From Pseudoflavonifractor phocaeensis (GTDB lineage Bacteria; Bacillota; Clostridia; Oscillospirales; Oscillospiraceae): a stretch of 64,000 nt of DNA. Shown here one piece after another: positions 1 to 7,870 of the stretch. Position 1 is the stretch's first letter. The number at the start of each line of letters is the position of its first letter. The translations under genes and the position numbers were made by a program. The notes below the pieces were generated by a model. It did no database searches, was not told the DNA's origin, and saw nothing but the letters and a program-made list of their open reading frames with translations. The DNA lies in assembly GCF_016901735.1 (NCBI RefSeq), contig NZ_JACLZC010000006.1:1-64000 (forward strand), in the 5' to 3' direction.

Positions 1-2
1 CG

Positions 3-557
3 CCTACACCCACCCAGAGCGCCGCCGTCTCCACCCCTGCCCCGTCTCCGACCACCGCTCCCACGGCTCCGCCCACCCAGTCTGTCAGCTCCGCCGCCCC
101 CTCGCCCAGCGGGAGCGGCTCCGGCGGACAGCACGGAGCGAACGCCTATGACGCCGAAGCCTGCCAGCAAATTGCCTTGCAGCATGCGGGGGTGTCCGCC
201 TCCCAGGCGGTCTTTACCAAAACCGAGCTGGAGCACGACCACGGTCAGAAATATTATGAGCTGGAGTTCTACACCGCCTCGGCGGAGTTTGAATACAAGG
301 TGGACACCACCTCCGGCACGATTCTGGAAGCCGAGCGAAAGGATCTGGGTGCGGTCAATTACTCCCTGGAAGAGGCAAAGAGCATTGCCCTTGCCCACGC
401 CGGTCTTACCGCCGATCAGGTCTACTTTGACAAGGCCGAGCGGGACGAGGACGACGGACAGGTCTATTATGAGCTGGAGTTCGTCGCCGGCGGCCATGAG
501 TACGAGTATGAGATAGACGCCGCCACCGGCGCCATCCTCAAATATGAACACGACTAA
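3..557 (+). CDS. PepSY-domain protein, 5' end outside window
   Basis: The frame is open through the left edge, so only the C-terminal 184 residues are seen. They begin with a low-complexity Pro/Thr/Ser/Ala linker of about 50 residues, which is typical between a membrane or lipoprotein anchor and an exported domain. Two PepSY repeats follow, each with the pattern A...IAL.HAG, then YYELEF, then YEYEID..TG.IL. PepSY domains are small exported modules thought to inhibit or chaperone proteases or to sense envelope state; the specific role here is unknown. The protein stops with TAA at 555-557. A probable upstream signal peptide cannot be checked. Confidence 0.85.
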   Translation, partial: PTPTQSAAVSTPAPSPTTAPTAPPTQSVSSAAPSPSGSGSGGQHGANAYDAEACQQIALQHAGVSASQAVFTKTELEHDHGQKYYELEFYTASAEFEYKVDTTSGTILEAERKDLGAVNYSLEEAKSIALAHAGLTADQVYFDKAERDEDDGQVYYELEFVAGGHEYEYEIDAATGAILKYEHD

Positions 558-585
558 CCTACTTTCTTTCGAGAAAGAAAGTAGG

Positions 586-708
586 CAAAGAAAGCTTTCA
601 TCTGGCCCCGGACCAACAGTCCGGGGCCTCCTTGTTTCCCTGCTCCTGCGGATAAAACAGACAAAGAAAACTTTCATCTGGCCCTGGGCAACAGTCCGGG
701 GCCTCCTT
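586..708 (+). repeat. Tandem pair of near-identical terminator-like hairpins
   Basis: Two copies of a unit of about 47 bases lie at 586-632 and 662-708. Each reads CAAAGAAA, then CTTTCATCTGGCCC, then a GC stem closed by CAACAG or AACAG, then CCGGGGCCTCCTT. The stem in copy 1 is GGCCCCGGAC pairing with GTCCGGGGCC (604-628); copy 2 has two mismatches. The T tract after each stem is short. They follow the PepSY gene and probably end its transcription. A further short palindrome lies at 562-582. Apart from these and the spoIIE -10, the stretch 558-891 shows no gene. Confidence 0.6.
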
Positions 709-845
709 TTGCGCCGCCCGGACCGGGCAAATCCTCCACCCAAGCAGGGTGATTTGATAAAAAACCCGGCTCGCGCGCCAAAAACCGCGCCATAGTCGTC
801 CCATCCGCCCTCCCCCATCCGACCCGGTTTTTCCACAATATGGAT

Positions 846-851
846 TATAAT
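846..851 (+). promoter_or_regulatory. -10 element of spoIIE
   Basis: A perfect TATAAT lies 40 bases upstream of the chosen spoIIE start. No good -35 is present at 17 bases, as expected for a promoter needing an activator such as Spo0A, but I could not identify a clear Spo0A box. The in-frame ATG at 850 overlaps this element and so cannot be the start. Confidence 0.5.
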
Positions 852-891
852 GTGGAACACCCACACCGGGAGCACAAAGGAGGACGAGGCC

Positions 892-3243
892 ATGGCCACA
901 AAAGACAGCCTGCGGAGCCGGGCGGCCCGAATGGGCGAGGAAATGCGGGAAACGGGAAAGCTGGTGCTGCGCGCTCCGGCGCTGGTGCGCACAGCCGAGT
1001 GTGCCATGCACTTCCTGTTGGGCGCGCTGCTGTCCGGCGCGGAAATTTTCGGCGGATATGCGCCCTTTGGTCTGGGGCTGGTGGCGGCTTCCGGCGCGGG
1101 CGCGGACGGACTCTTTGCCCTGCTGGGGGCCTGCTTTGGCTATTTCAGCTTCCAGGGCTTTTTGGACGGCCTGCGCTACTCCGCCTCGGCCATTCTGATC
1201 TATTCGGTGGCCTTTGCCTTTTACGGCGGCAGACTCAGCCGCCGTGGCTGGTTTGCCCCTCTGGCCGCCGCGCTGGTGGATGCCGTCACCGGCGCGGTCT
1301 ATCTCTCGGATACCCACTGGTATCCCTCCGACGTGATCTTTTTTTCCACAGAGGTGCTGCTGGTGGCGGCATCCGCCTACTTCTGCCGCATCGCCTTTTC
1401 CCCCTGGAAGGCCGCCCGGGAAGAAGAACCGCTGACCGTCCGGCAGACCATCAGTCTCCTGCTGCTGGGCGGTACGGTGCTGATGACCCTCTCCAAGGTC
1501 ACCATTCTGGATTCGGTGTCTCTGGGACGGGCGGCGGCGGCGCTGGCCGTCCTTCTGTGCGCCTCCGCCGGCGGGATGGGGGCGGGCGCGGCGGTGGGCG
1601 TGGCCGCCGGCGTGGGGATGGATCTCTCCTCGGAGGGCGTTCCCTTTTACGCCATGGCCTACGCCCTGGCCGGCGTGATGTCCGGGGCCTTTCACCGGCA
1701 GGGACGGATGGCGGTGGCGATGGCCTATGTCCTGTCCAACGCTCTGGCAGTGCTTTGGAGCTGGGACAACGGGCTCCATCTCTCCCTGCTCTATGAGGTT
1801 TTTGTCGCCTCGGTCCTCTTTCTCCTCACCCCCAAGTCCGTCCTGCGCCGCATCCAGGCCTTGCTGGTCCGGGAAACCCGGCAGGACACCAAGGCCCGGG
1901 CTATGGCCTACGCCCGCCGCCGGCTGGAAGAGACCGCCCAGGCCTTCCGCGACCTCCACAGCGCCCTGCGTCCCGTGTGCGCCGGCGGACGCAACGACAA
2001 CGACACCGCCGTCATCTTTGACCGCGCCGCCTCCCGGGTGTGCCGCACCTGCTCCCTTCAGATCGTCTGCTGGCAGCGGGATTATGTGAGCACCTACAAC
2101 GCCCTCAACGACGCCCTCCCCGCCATGCTGGAGCGGGGCCACGGCGAAGGGGAGGATTTTCCCGGTTATTTCTCCGACCGGTGTCAAAAATTCCCTCAGT
2201 TCCTGGCCGCCGCCAATGAGGAGCTGTCCGCCCTTTTCACCCGGCGGCAGTATCAGAGCCGGATCAAGGACAACCGGGGCGAGGTCTGCCGGCAATACGG
2301 CGCGCTGGCGGCGGCGTTGGGCGCGGCGGCGGCGGAACTCTCCGCCGAGCTGGCCCCCGATCCCGGCCGGGAGCGGCGTCTCCGGCAGCATCTCACCGCC
2401 CAGGGGCTGGAGTGTGACTGTGCGGTGTTCTACGACGAGCGGGGCCGGCTCCGGGTGGAGGCCGACGGCCCCGGGGCGGGCCAGCTGCGCAAGCCGGAGG
2501 AGGTCCACCGGCTCTCCGGGCTGTTGTCGGTGCCGCTGCGTCCCCTGGAGGAAGAGGGCCGCCGGGACCGGGCGGTGCTGGTCCAGCTGGAGCCCTACCA
2601 GGCGGTGGCCGGCGTGGCGGCCCGCAAAAAGGAGGGGGAAACGGTTTCGGGCGACACCGGCGCTTGGTTTAAGGGGGAGGACGGCAAGGTATACGTCCTG
2701 CTGTGCGACGGCATGGGGAGCGGTCCCGACGCCAACCGGGAGAGCGGCGAGGTGGTGGATCTGCTGGAAAAATTCCTTCGGGCGGGGGTCTCTCCCGAGG
2801 AGGCGCTGCGCACCCTGTCCGGCGCCCTCTCGCTCAAGGGGGAGGAGACGGGCAGCTTTACCACCATCGACCTGTTGGCCCTGGACCTTTTCACCGGCAG
2901 CGCGGCGGTCTATAAATTCGGCGCCGCCCCTACCTATGTCAAAAAGGGCGCCACCGTCACCCGGGTGACCGGCGCCTCCCTACCCGCCGGTCTGGCGCCG
3001 GGCGGCACGGCTCTGCCCGACGTATCCCGCTTTCAGCTCTCCCCCGGCGACTGCGTGCTCATGGTCACCGACGGGGTGGCAGGCAGCGGCGGGGATGTGT
3101 GGCTGCGGGAGCGGCTGCGCTCTTTTGACGGCAGCAGTCCCAAAGAGATCGCCCGCATCCTCATCGACGAGAGCAGCCGCCGGGGCGGCGGCGAGGATGA
3201 CCGCACCGCTCTCCTCCTGCGGCTGGACAAGCGGAGCAAGTGA
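892..3243 (+). CDS. spoIIE: Stage II sporulation protein E (SpoIIE), PP2C-type phosphatase
   Basis: SpoIIE is the membrane serine phosphatase at the asymmetric septum that dephosphorylates SpoIIAA and so activates sigma-F in the forespore. At 783 residues it is close to the usual length of about 800. The N-terminal third has about ten hydrophobic segments, the middle has a cysteine-bearing region (CRTCSLQIVCW), and the last 220 residues are the PPM phosphatase domain with VLLCDGMGSG, VLMVTDGV and EDDRTALLLRL, which supply metal-binding aspartates. I chose the ATG at 892 because AAAGGAGG at 876-883 sits 8 bases before it and the -10 lies just upstream. It is a stand-alone gene ended by a strong hairpin. 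Confidence 0.95.
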   Translation: MATKDSLRSRAARMGEEMRETGKLVLRAPALVRTAECAMHFLLGALLSGAEIFGGYAPFGLGLVAASGAGADGLFALLGACFGYFSFQGFLDGLRYSASAILIYSVAFAFYGGRLSRRGWFAPLAAALVDAVTGAVYLSDTHWYPSDVIFFSTEVLLVAASAYFCRIAFSPWKAAREEEPLTVRQTISLLLLGGTVLMTLSKVTILDSVSLGRAAAALAVLLCASAGGMGAGAAVGVAAGVGMDLSSEGVPFYAMAYALAGVMSGAFHRQGRMAVAMAYVLSNALAVLWSWDNGLHLSLLYEVFVASVLFLLTPKSVLRRIQALLVRETRQDTKARAMAYARRRLEETAQAFRDLHSALRPVCAGGRNDNDTAVIFDRAASRVCRTCSLQIVCWQRDYVSTYNALNDALPAMLERGHGEGEDFPGYFSDRCQKFPQFLAAANEELSALFTRRQYQSRIKDNRGEVCRQYGALAAALGAAAAELSAELAPDPGRERRLRQHLTAQGLECDCAVFYDERGRLRVEADGPGAGQLRKPEEVHRLSGLLSVPLRPLEEEGRRDRAVLVQLEPYQAVAGVAARKKEGETVSGDTGAWFKGEDGKVYVLLCDGMGSGPDANRESGEVVDLLEKFLRAGVSPEEALRTLSGALSLKGEETGSFTTIDLLALDLFTGSAAVYKFGAAPTYVKKGATVTRVTGASLPAGLAPGGTALPDVSRFQLSPGDCVLMVTDGVAGSGGDVWLRERLRSFDGSSPKEIARILIDESSRRGGGEDDRTALLLRLDKRSK

Positions 3244-3281
3244 AAAAGTCAGGGGCCCCAAAGGGGTCCCTGACTTTTTTG
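3244..3281 (+). terminator. Rho-independent terminator of spoIIE
   Basis: AAAAAGTCAGGGGCCCC pairs with GGGGTCCCTGACTTTTTT directly after the spoIIE stop. The A-run on its left side also makes it usable for the convergent glycosyltransferase operon, so it is probably bidirectional. Confidence 0.85.
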
Positions 3282-3301
3282 TCCGCGTTTTCCGCGCAAA
3301 T

Positions 3302-4345
3302 TCAGTTGAACTTATAAATTTTGCGGGCCAGATGGTAGAGCCCCACCGACAGCCGGCGGCCCTGATAGCCGGGGATGTTGGACACGGCGGACAGGGCGCG
3401 GTATTTCATCCGGTGGTACAGGCGGCGGTCCACCGTGCGCAGATACTCCCAAAGCTCGGTACGCTTGCCCAGGGCGGCGGGAGAGCCGTCGATGATGAGG
3501 AACACCGAGGAGATGGTGAGCATCATAGAGAGGTAATTGAACATATAGCGGCCCAGCTTGGGCTGGCTCTGGTGCACCTGGTTGAGGTCGTGGGCGTCAA
3601 TCATGATGCGGGTGATGCGCACCTGCTGGTCCACCCGGCCCACCATGACCTTCTCGTTGACGCTCTGGTCCGCCCGGCCGATGAAGTACCGGTAAAGGTC
3701 CAGGTCCATATAGTAGATGGTCTTGACATAGGGCAGGGGCTGGTACACAAAAATATTGTCCACGTAGAAGGTGTGCTTGGGCAGCTCAATGCCGCAGTCC
3801 CGCAGCAGCTGGGTGCGGTAAATGACCGAGTGCATAAGCAGATACTGAGACGGACGGAACCGGCCAATCTCATTCCAGGTAAACACCCGGTTGCGGGGAA
3901 AGACGTTGGTATACCGCATCACCTTTTGGGTGTTGTCCTCCACGTGCTCATAGACGTAGTTGCACACCATCAGATCCAGGGGATGGCCCCGGCGGATGAA
4001 CTCCCGCAGCTTGTCCAGCACCTTGGACAGCGCCTCCGTATCCAGCCAGTCGTCCGAGTCCACTACCTTATAATAGACGCCCGCGGCATTGCGGATGCCC
4101 TGGTTGACGCCCTCGCCATGTCCGCCGTTCTCCTGGTGGATGACTCGGATGATATCGGGGTACCGCTCGGCCCACCGGTCACAGATGGCGGGGGTATCGT
4201 CCTTGGTGGAGCCGTCGTCCACCAGGATGATCTCGATGTCCGGTCCGCCGGTGAGCAGCGTCTCGATGCAGTGGTCCATATAGGCCGCGGAGTTATAGCA
4301 GGGCACGGCAAAGGTTATGATTTTCTGGTTGTCCAAGGGGCTCAC
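3302..4345 (-). CDS. Family 2 glycosyltransferase
   Basis: A 347-residue GT-A fold transferase that would move a sugar from a nucleotide donor onto a cell-surface glycan. The N-terminus shows the family pattern TFAVPCYNSAAYMD, the nucleotide-binding ILVDDGSTKDD and the metal-binding DSDDWLD. The C-terminal half has no long membrane helix. Its ATG (4345) overlaps the stop of the UDP-galactopyranose mutase gene by four bases (ATGA), so the two are translationally coupled. This makes galactofuranose a plausible donor or product sugar, which is inference. Acceptor and linkage cannot be read from sequence. Confidence 0.88.
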   Translation of the reverse strand: MSPLDNQKIITFAVPCYNSAAYMDHCIETLLTGGPDIEIILVDDGSTKDDTPAICDRWAERYPDIIRVIHQENGGHGEGVNQGIRNAAGVYYKVVDSDDWLDTEALSKVLDKLREFIRRGHPLDLMVCNYVYEHVEDNTQKVMRYTNVFPRNRVFTWNEIGRFRPSQYLLMHSVIYRTQLLRDCGIELPKHTFYVDNIFVYQPLPYVKTIYYMDLDLYRYFIGRADQSVNEKVMVGRVDQQVRITRIMIDAHDLNQVHQSQPKLGRYMFNYLSMMLTISSVFLIIDGSPAALGKRTELWEYLRTVDRRLYHRMKYRALSAVSNIPGYQGRRLSVGLYHLARKIYKFN

Positions 4346-5514
4346 ACACCTTTCTCCTCAAGGAGGCCATCGCACAGCTCCAGCGCCCGGGCCACGATGG
4401 CGTCCATGTTGTAATACTTGTACTCCGCCAGACGGCCCAGCAGATAGAACCGGCCGCGCCCCTCCGCCAGGGCCTTGTAGCGGGCATAGAGGGCGTTGTT
4501 CTCCGGGTTGATGATGGCGTAATAGGGGATCTGTCCGTCCTCGGCGGTGTAGGGCCGGGAGATCTCTTTGGCGATGGTGGTCTTGCCGGGCAGCACCTGG
4601 CCGGTGAGGAGCTTAAACTCCGTGATGCGGGTCCAGGGCTCGCTGACGGTATAGTTGACGGTGGCGTGGGACTGCCACTGATCCACGTCGTAGGTCTCAA
4701 AGCGGAAGTCCAGGGTGCGGTAGGGCAGCCGGCCGAAGCGGCAGCCGAACAGCTCGTCCACCGCGCCGGTGTAGATAACGGGACCGGTAAAGGGCGCGCC
4801 GTCCAGCAGCACGCCGCCCTCCTCGGGAAGGGTCATCCGGCGGGAGGCGTCCTCCCCCAGCACCACCGTAATGTTGGGGTGGTGCAGCATACGCCGGAAG
4901 AGGGGAGTATAGCCCTCCAGGGGCATGCCCTGATAGGGGTCCTGGAAATACCGGTCGTCCCGGCTGAGAAACACCGGCACCCGGGCTGTGGTGTTGGGGT
5001 CGATCTCCTCCGGCTTCTGGCCCCACTGCTTCATCGTATAGTAGAGGAACACATGCTGGTAGACATACTCGGCCAGATCGGCGATCTGGGGGTCGGGGTT
5101 CTGCCGCAGCTCCAGAATGGTGACCTTCTTTTCCGGGCCATAGGCCTCCACCAGCTTCTGCTCCAGGATCTCGGCTTTTTCCAGGCCGAAGGCCAGCATC
5201 AAACTAGTCAGATTAAAGGGCACCGGCATCTCCACGCCGTAGACGTTGGCCACCACCCGGTGCTGATAATCGCGCCATTGGGTGAAGCGGGACAGGTACT
5301 CATAGACCCGCCGGTTGGCGGTATGGAAGATATGGGGGCCATACTGGTGGATGAGGACGCCGGCGTTGTCCAGGCAGTCGTAGGCATTGCCGCCGATATG
5401 GTCCCGGCGTTCCAGCACCAGCACCCGCTTGCCGCCCCGTTCGGCCAGCTCCCGGGCGGCTACCGCGCCGGCAAAGCCCGCGCCGATGACCAGGCAGTCG
5501 AAGTTCTGATCCAT
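4342..5514 (-). CDS. glf: UDP-galactopyranose mutase
   Basis: A flavoenzyme that interconverts UDP-galactopyranose and UDP-galactofuranose, the donor for Galf-containing surface glycans. The N-terminus has the FAD-binding VIGAGFAGAVAAREL, then RRDHIGGNAYD and the family motif HQYGPHIFHT. The C-terminus carries the typical LLGRLAEYKYYNMD. At 390 residues it has the usual length. The ATG at 5514 is preceded by GAGGTG 8 bases upstream; longer in-frame starts up to 5598 would lie inside the promoter. It is the first gene of a two-gene operon with the glycosyltransferase. Confidence 0.93.
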   Translation of the reverse strand: MDQNFDCLVIGAGFAGAVAARELAERGGKRVLVLERRDHIGGNAYDCLDNAGVLIHQYGPHIFHTANRRVYEYLSRFTQWRDYQHRVVANVYGVEMPVPFNLTSLMLAFGLEKAEILEQKLVEAYGPEKKVTILELRQNPDPQIADLAEYVYQHVFLYYTMKQWGQKPEEIDPNTTARVPVFLSRDDRYFQDPYQGMPLEGYTPLFRRMLHHPNITVVLGEDASRRMTLPEEGGVLLDGAPFTGPVIYTGAVDELFGCRFGRLPYRTLDFRFETYDVDQWQSHATVNYTVSEPWTRITEFKLLTGQVLPGKTTIAKEISRPYTAEDGQIPYYAIINPENNALYARYKALAEGRGRFYLLGRLAEYKYYNMDAIVARALELCDGLLEEKGV

Positions 5515-5570
5515 TGGGATACACCTCATATTCTCTCTTGCTTTGTTGGGATACATAATTGACAAGAAAG

Positions 5571-5598
5571 ATTTTACCACATTTCCAGCGCCTTGCAA
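5571..5598 (-). promoter_or_regulatory. Sigma-A promoter of glf operon
   Basis: On the minus strand TTGCAA (5598-5593) and TAAAAT (5576-5571) are separated by 16 bases. The predicted transcript start is about 45 bases before the glf ATG at 5514. Confidence 0.6.
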
Positions 5599-5637
5599 AT
5601 GGGAAAAGGATTTAAGTTTTCCTTAAATCCGACGGTC

Positions 5638-6216
5638 TTAACGGTTGGAATTGTCGATTTCCTCAAAGCGGATCTGGTGGTCGCCGCCGGCAAAGCAGTC
5701 GTTGTAATGGCGCATGGCCTCCCGGATGACCCGCACCGCGCCGGCCCGGTCGTTGACCTCGCCGGCCACGGTCTCCTTCCCTTCCAGGGCCTTGTAGATG
5801 CTGAAAAAGTGGGACATCTCGTCAAAAATATGGGGGGGCAGCTCGGACAGGTCGTTATAGCCGTTGTAGGTGGGGTCGCTGAAGGGGATGGCGATGATTT
5901 TTTCGTCCCGCTTGCCGCCGTCCCGCATGTCGATATAGCCGATGGGATAGCAGCGCACCAGGGTCATGGGGTCGATCTCCTCGGAACAGAGGACCAGCAC
6001 GTCCAGCGGGTCGCCGTCGTCGCCGTAGGTACGGGGAATAAAGCCGTAATTGGCCGGATAGTGGGTGGAGGTGTGGAGCACCCGGTCCAGAATGATGAGA
6101 CCGGTCTCTTTATCCAGCTCATACTTCTTTTTACAGCCCTTGGGAATCTCGATGACGGCCACAAAATCCTCCGGCTGGATACGTTTGGGGCTGATGTCAT
6201 GCCATATGTTGTGCAT
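5638..6216 (-). CDS. ppa: Inorganic pyrophosphatase, family I
   Basis: A cytoplasmic enzyme that hydrolyses pyrophosphate to two phosphates and so pulls biosynthetic reactions forward. The metal-binding signature DDGDPLDVLV is present, preceded by THYPANYGFIPRT and followed by KIIAIPFSDPTY. At 192 residues it matches family I. The ATG at 6216 has AAAGGAG 9 bases upstream; an in-frame start at 6243 would leave a poor site. The neighbours glf and the divergent nitroreductase give no functional link. Confidence 0.93.
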   Translation of the reverse strand: MHNIWHDISPKRIQPEDFVAVIEIPKGCKKKYELDKETGLIILDRVLHTSTHYPANYGFIPRTYGDDGDPLDVLVLCSEEIDPMTLVRCYPIGYIDMRDGGKRDEKIIAIPFSDPTYNGYNDLSELPPHIFDEMSHFFSIYKALEGKETVAGEVNDRAGAVRVIREAMRHYNDCFAGGDHQIRFEEIDNSNR

Positions 6217-6383
6217 TATGTATCGCTCCTTTCTGTTAAGCATGTCCTTATTTGTTTTTTTATGACAATATTGTGCAATTTAACTATATATTTTACCGTA
6301 TGTTTCATTATAACCCGCTTTGGTGTAAAATACAAGAGAGCGTCCAGCCCCTTTGAGACGCCCCCAAAGAAAGGAGACCGCCC

Positions 6384-7127
6384 ATGAACGAAACCCTGAC
6401 CCGCCTGCACCGGAGGAAATCGGTGCGGGTCTTTACCGACGCGCCGGTGGACGGCGCGCTGAAAACGCAGATCCTGGAAGCCGCCGTCCAGGCCCCCACC
6501 GCCGGCAACCAGCAGCTTTACACCATCCTGGATATCACCGACCAGCGTCTGAAGGACGCCCTGGCCGAGAGCTGCGACCATCAGCCCTTCATCGCCAAAG
6601 CGCCGGTGGTGCTCATCTTCTGCGCCGACTGCCGCAAGTGGTATGACGCCTACGTGGAGGCGGGCTGTACTCCCCGGGCGCCCGGCCCCGGCGACCTGCT
6701 GCTGGCGGTGGACGACGCCCTCATCGCCGCCCAGAACGCCGTGGTGGCCGCCGACAGCCTGGGCCTGGGCTCCTGCTATATCGGGGACATCATGGAGCGC
6801 TGCGCCTTCCACCGGCAGCTTCTCGGCCTGCCCCGCTGGGTCTTCCCCGCCGCCATGCTGGTCCTGGGCTGGCCCACCGATCAGCAGCGGGAGCGTCCCA
6901 AGCCGGAACGGGTGGATCTGGACTATGTGGTCCACGAAAACGGCTACCGGCCCCTGGACGGTCCCGCTCTGCGGGCCATGCTGAACGGCCGCACCGGCGG
7001 TCAGGACTGGGACGGCTGGGTGAAGGCTTTTCACGCCCGAAAATATGATTCGGATTTTTCCCGCGAGATGAGCCGGTCCGCGGCGGCCTATCTGGCGGAT
7101 TTCGTCACCCCGGAGGAGCCGTCATGA
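6384..7127 (+). CDS. Nitroreductase-family flavoprotein
   Basis: A 247-residue FMN-dependent oxidoreductase of the nitroreductase superfamily. The N-terminus has the usual LHRRKSVRVFTDAPVD, then AVQAPTAGNQQ for FMN contact. The middle has DDALIAAQNAVVAADSLGLG and the glycine-rich GSCYIGDIME. A good AAAGGAG precedes the ATG. Its stop overlaps the start of the corrinoid adenosyltransferase gene (ATGA at 7124-7127), so the two are coupled. The superfamily includes BluB, which makes the lower ligand of B12, but I see no BluB-specific motif I can vouch for. The substrate is unknown. Confidence 0.85.
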   Translation: MNETLTRLHRRKSVRVFTDAPVDGALKTQILEAAVQAPTAGNQQLYTILDITDQRLKDALAESCDHQPFIAKAPVVLIFCADCRKWYDAYVEAGCTPRAPGPGDLLLAVDDALIAAQNAVVAADSLGLGSCYIGDIMERCAFHRQLLGLPRWVFPAAMLVLGWPTDQQRERPKPERVDLDYVVHENGYRPLDGPALRAMLNGRTGGQDWDGWVKAFHARKYDSDFSREMSRSAAAYLADFVTPEEPS

Positions 7128-7630
7128 TCCATCTCTACTGCGGAGAAAGCAAGGGCAAGACCACCGCCGCCATGGGTCTGGCCCTGCGGGCGGCGGGCCA
7201 CGGCGTCCGGGTGGTGGTGGCCCAGTTCCTCAAAGCGGAGGGAAGCGGCGAGCGGAAGGCCCTTTCCCTGCTGCCCACCGTCACCCTGCTGCCCCTCCCC
7301 CAAAGCATGAAGTTCACCTTCCGCATGACCGAGGCGGAAAAACAACAGGAGGCCGGGCGGCAGACCGCGCTGCTGGAACACGCCCTCACCGCCGGCGCGC
7401 AGGCCCAATTGCTGGTGCTGGACGAGCTGTGCGCCGCCCTCACCGCCGGCATGGTCCCTCTCACGCCGGTACTGGATTTTTTGGACGCCCACCCGGACAC
7501 GGAGGTGGTCATCACCGGCCGCAATCCGCCCCAGCTCCTCCTGGACCGGGCGGATTATATCACCGAAATGGTCAAGGTCCGCCATCCCTTCGACCACGGT
7601 CTCAGCGCCCGGCAGGGCGTGGAATGGTAA
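7124..7630 (+). CDS. cobO: Corrinoid adenosyltransferase, CobA/CobO/BtuR type
   Basis: A P-loop enzyme that transfers the adenosyl group of ATP to cob(I)alamin or cob(I)yrinic acid a,c-diamide, making coenzyme B12 forms. The first residues are MIHLYCGESKGKTTAAMGLA, containing the P-loop GESKGKTT; AQLLVLDELCAAL supplies the acidic strand, and TEVVITGRNPP is the family C-terminal motif. At 168 residues it is near the usual 170-200. Coupled translation with the upstream nitroreductase suggests shared expression. No other cobalamin gene is in the window, so it may serve salvage. Confidence 0.88.
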   Translation: MIHLYCGESKGKTTAAMGLALRAAGHGVRVVVAQFLKAEGSGERKALSLLPTVTLLPLPQSMKFTFRMTEAEKQQEAGRQTALLEHALTAGAQAQLLVLDELCAALTAGMVPLTPVLDFLDAHPDTEVVITGRNPPQLLLDRADYITEMVKVRHPFDHGLSARQGVEW

Positions 7631-7675
7631 ATGGAAAAATACGGCCTTTTCCGGCGGTTTTTTGCATAGCCTCAG

Positions 7676-7710
7676 GCAGGGCGGTGGGAGCCTCCTCTCC
7701 CCCGCCCTGC
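7676..7710 (+). terminator. Terminator after cobO
   Basis: GCAGGGCGG...GGGAG pairs with CTCCC...CCGCCCTGC around a CCTCC loop and is followed by TATTTTAC. It separates the nitroreductase-cobO pair from ppdK. Confidence 0.7.
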
Positions 7711-7808
7711 TATTTTACACATAAACTTTGTGAAAAAAGGGAAATTGCCTTATTTTCCCCATTATTTCTTCTAAAAATGTTAGATTGCATAAGTATAAAA
7801 ACTTTCTA

Positions 7809-7836
7809 TTGCATTTCTTTGGACAAATGGTATAAT
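7809..7836 (+). promoter_or_regulatory. Sigma-A promoter of ppdK
   Basis: TTGCAT (7809-7814), 16-base spacer, TATAAT (7831-7836). Predicted start is about 28 bases before the ATG, with TTAGGAGGG as ribosome binding site at 7855-7863. Confidence 0.75.
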
Positions 7837-7870
7837 TTCTTTATGCTAAACCTTTTAGGAGGGAACTAAC

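Noticed and set aside
598..2508. Long minus-strand open frame opposite spoIIE
   Set aside because: It is an artefact of GC-rich codon bias; it lacks a ribosome binding site and any family, and spoIIE explains the region.
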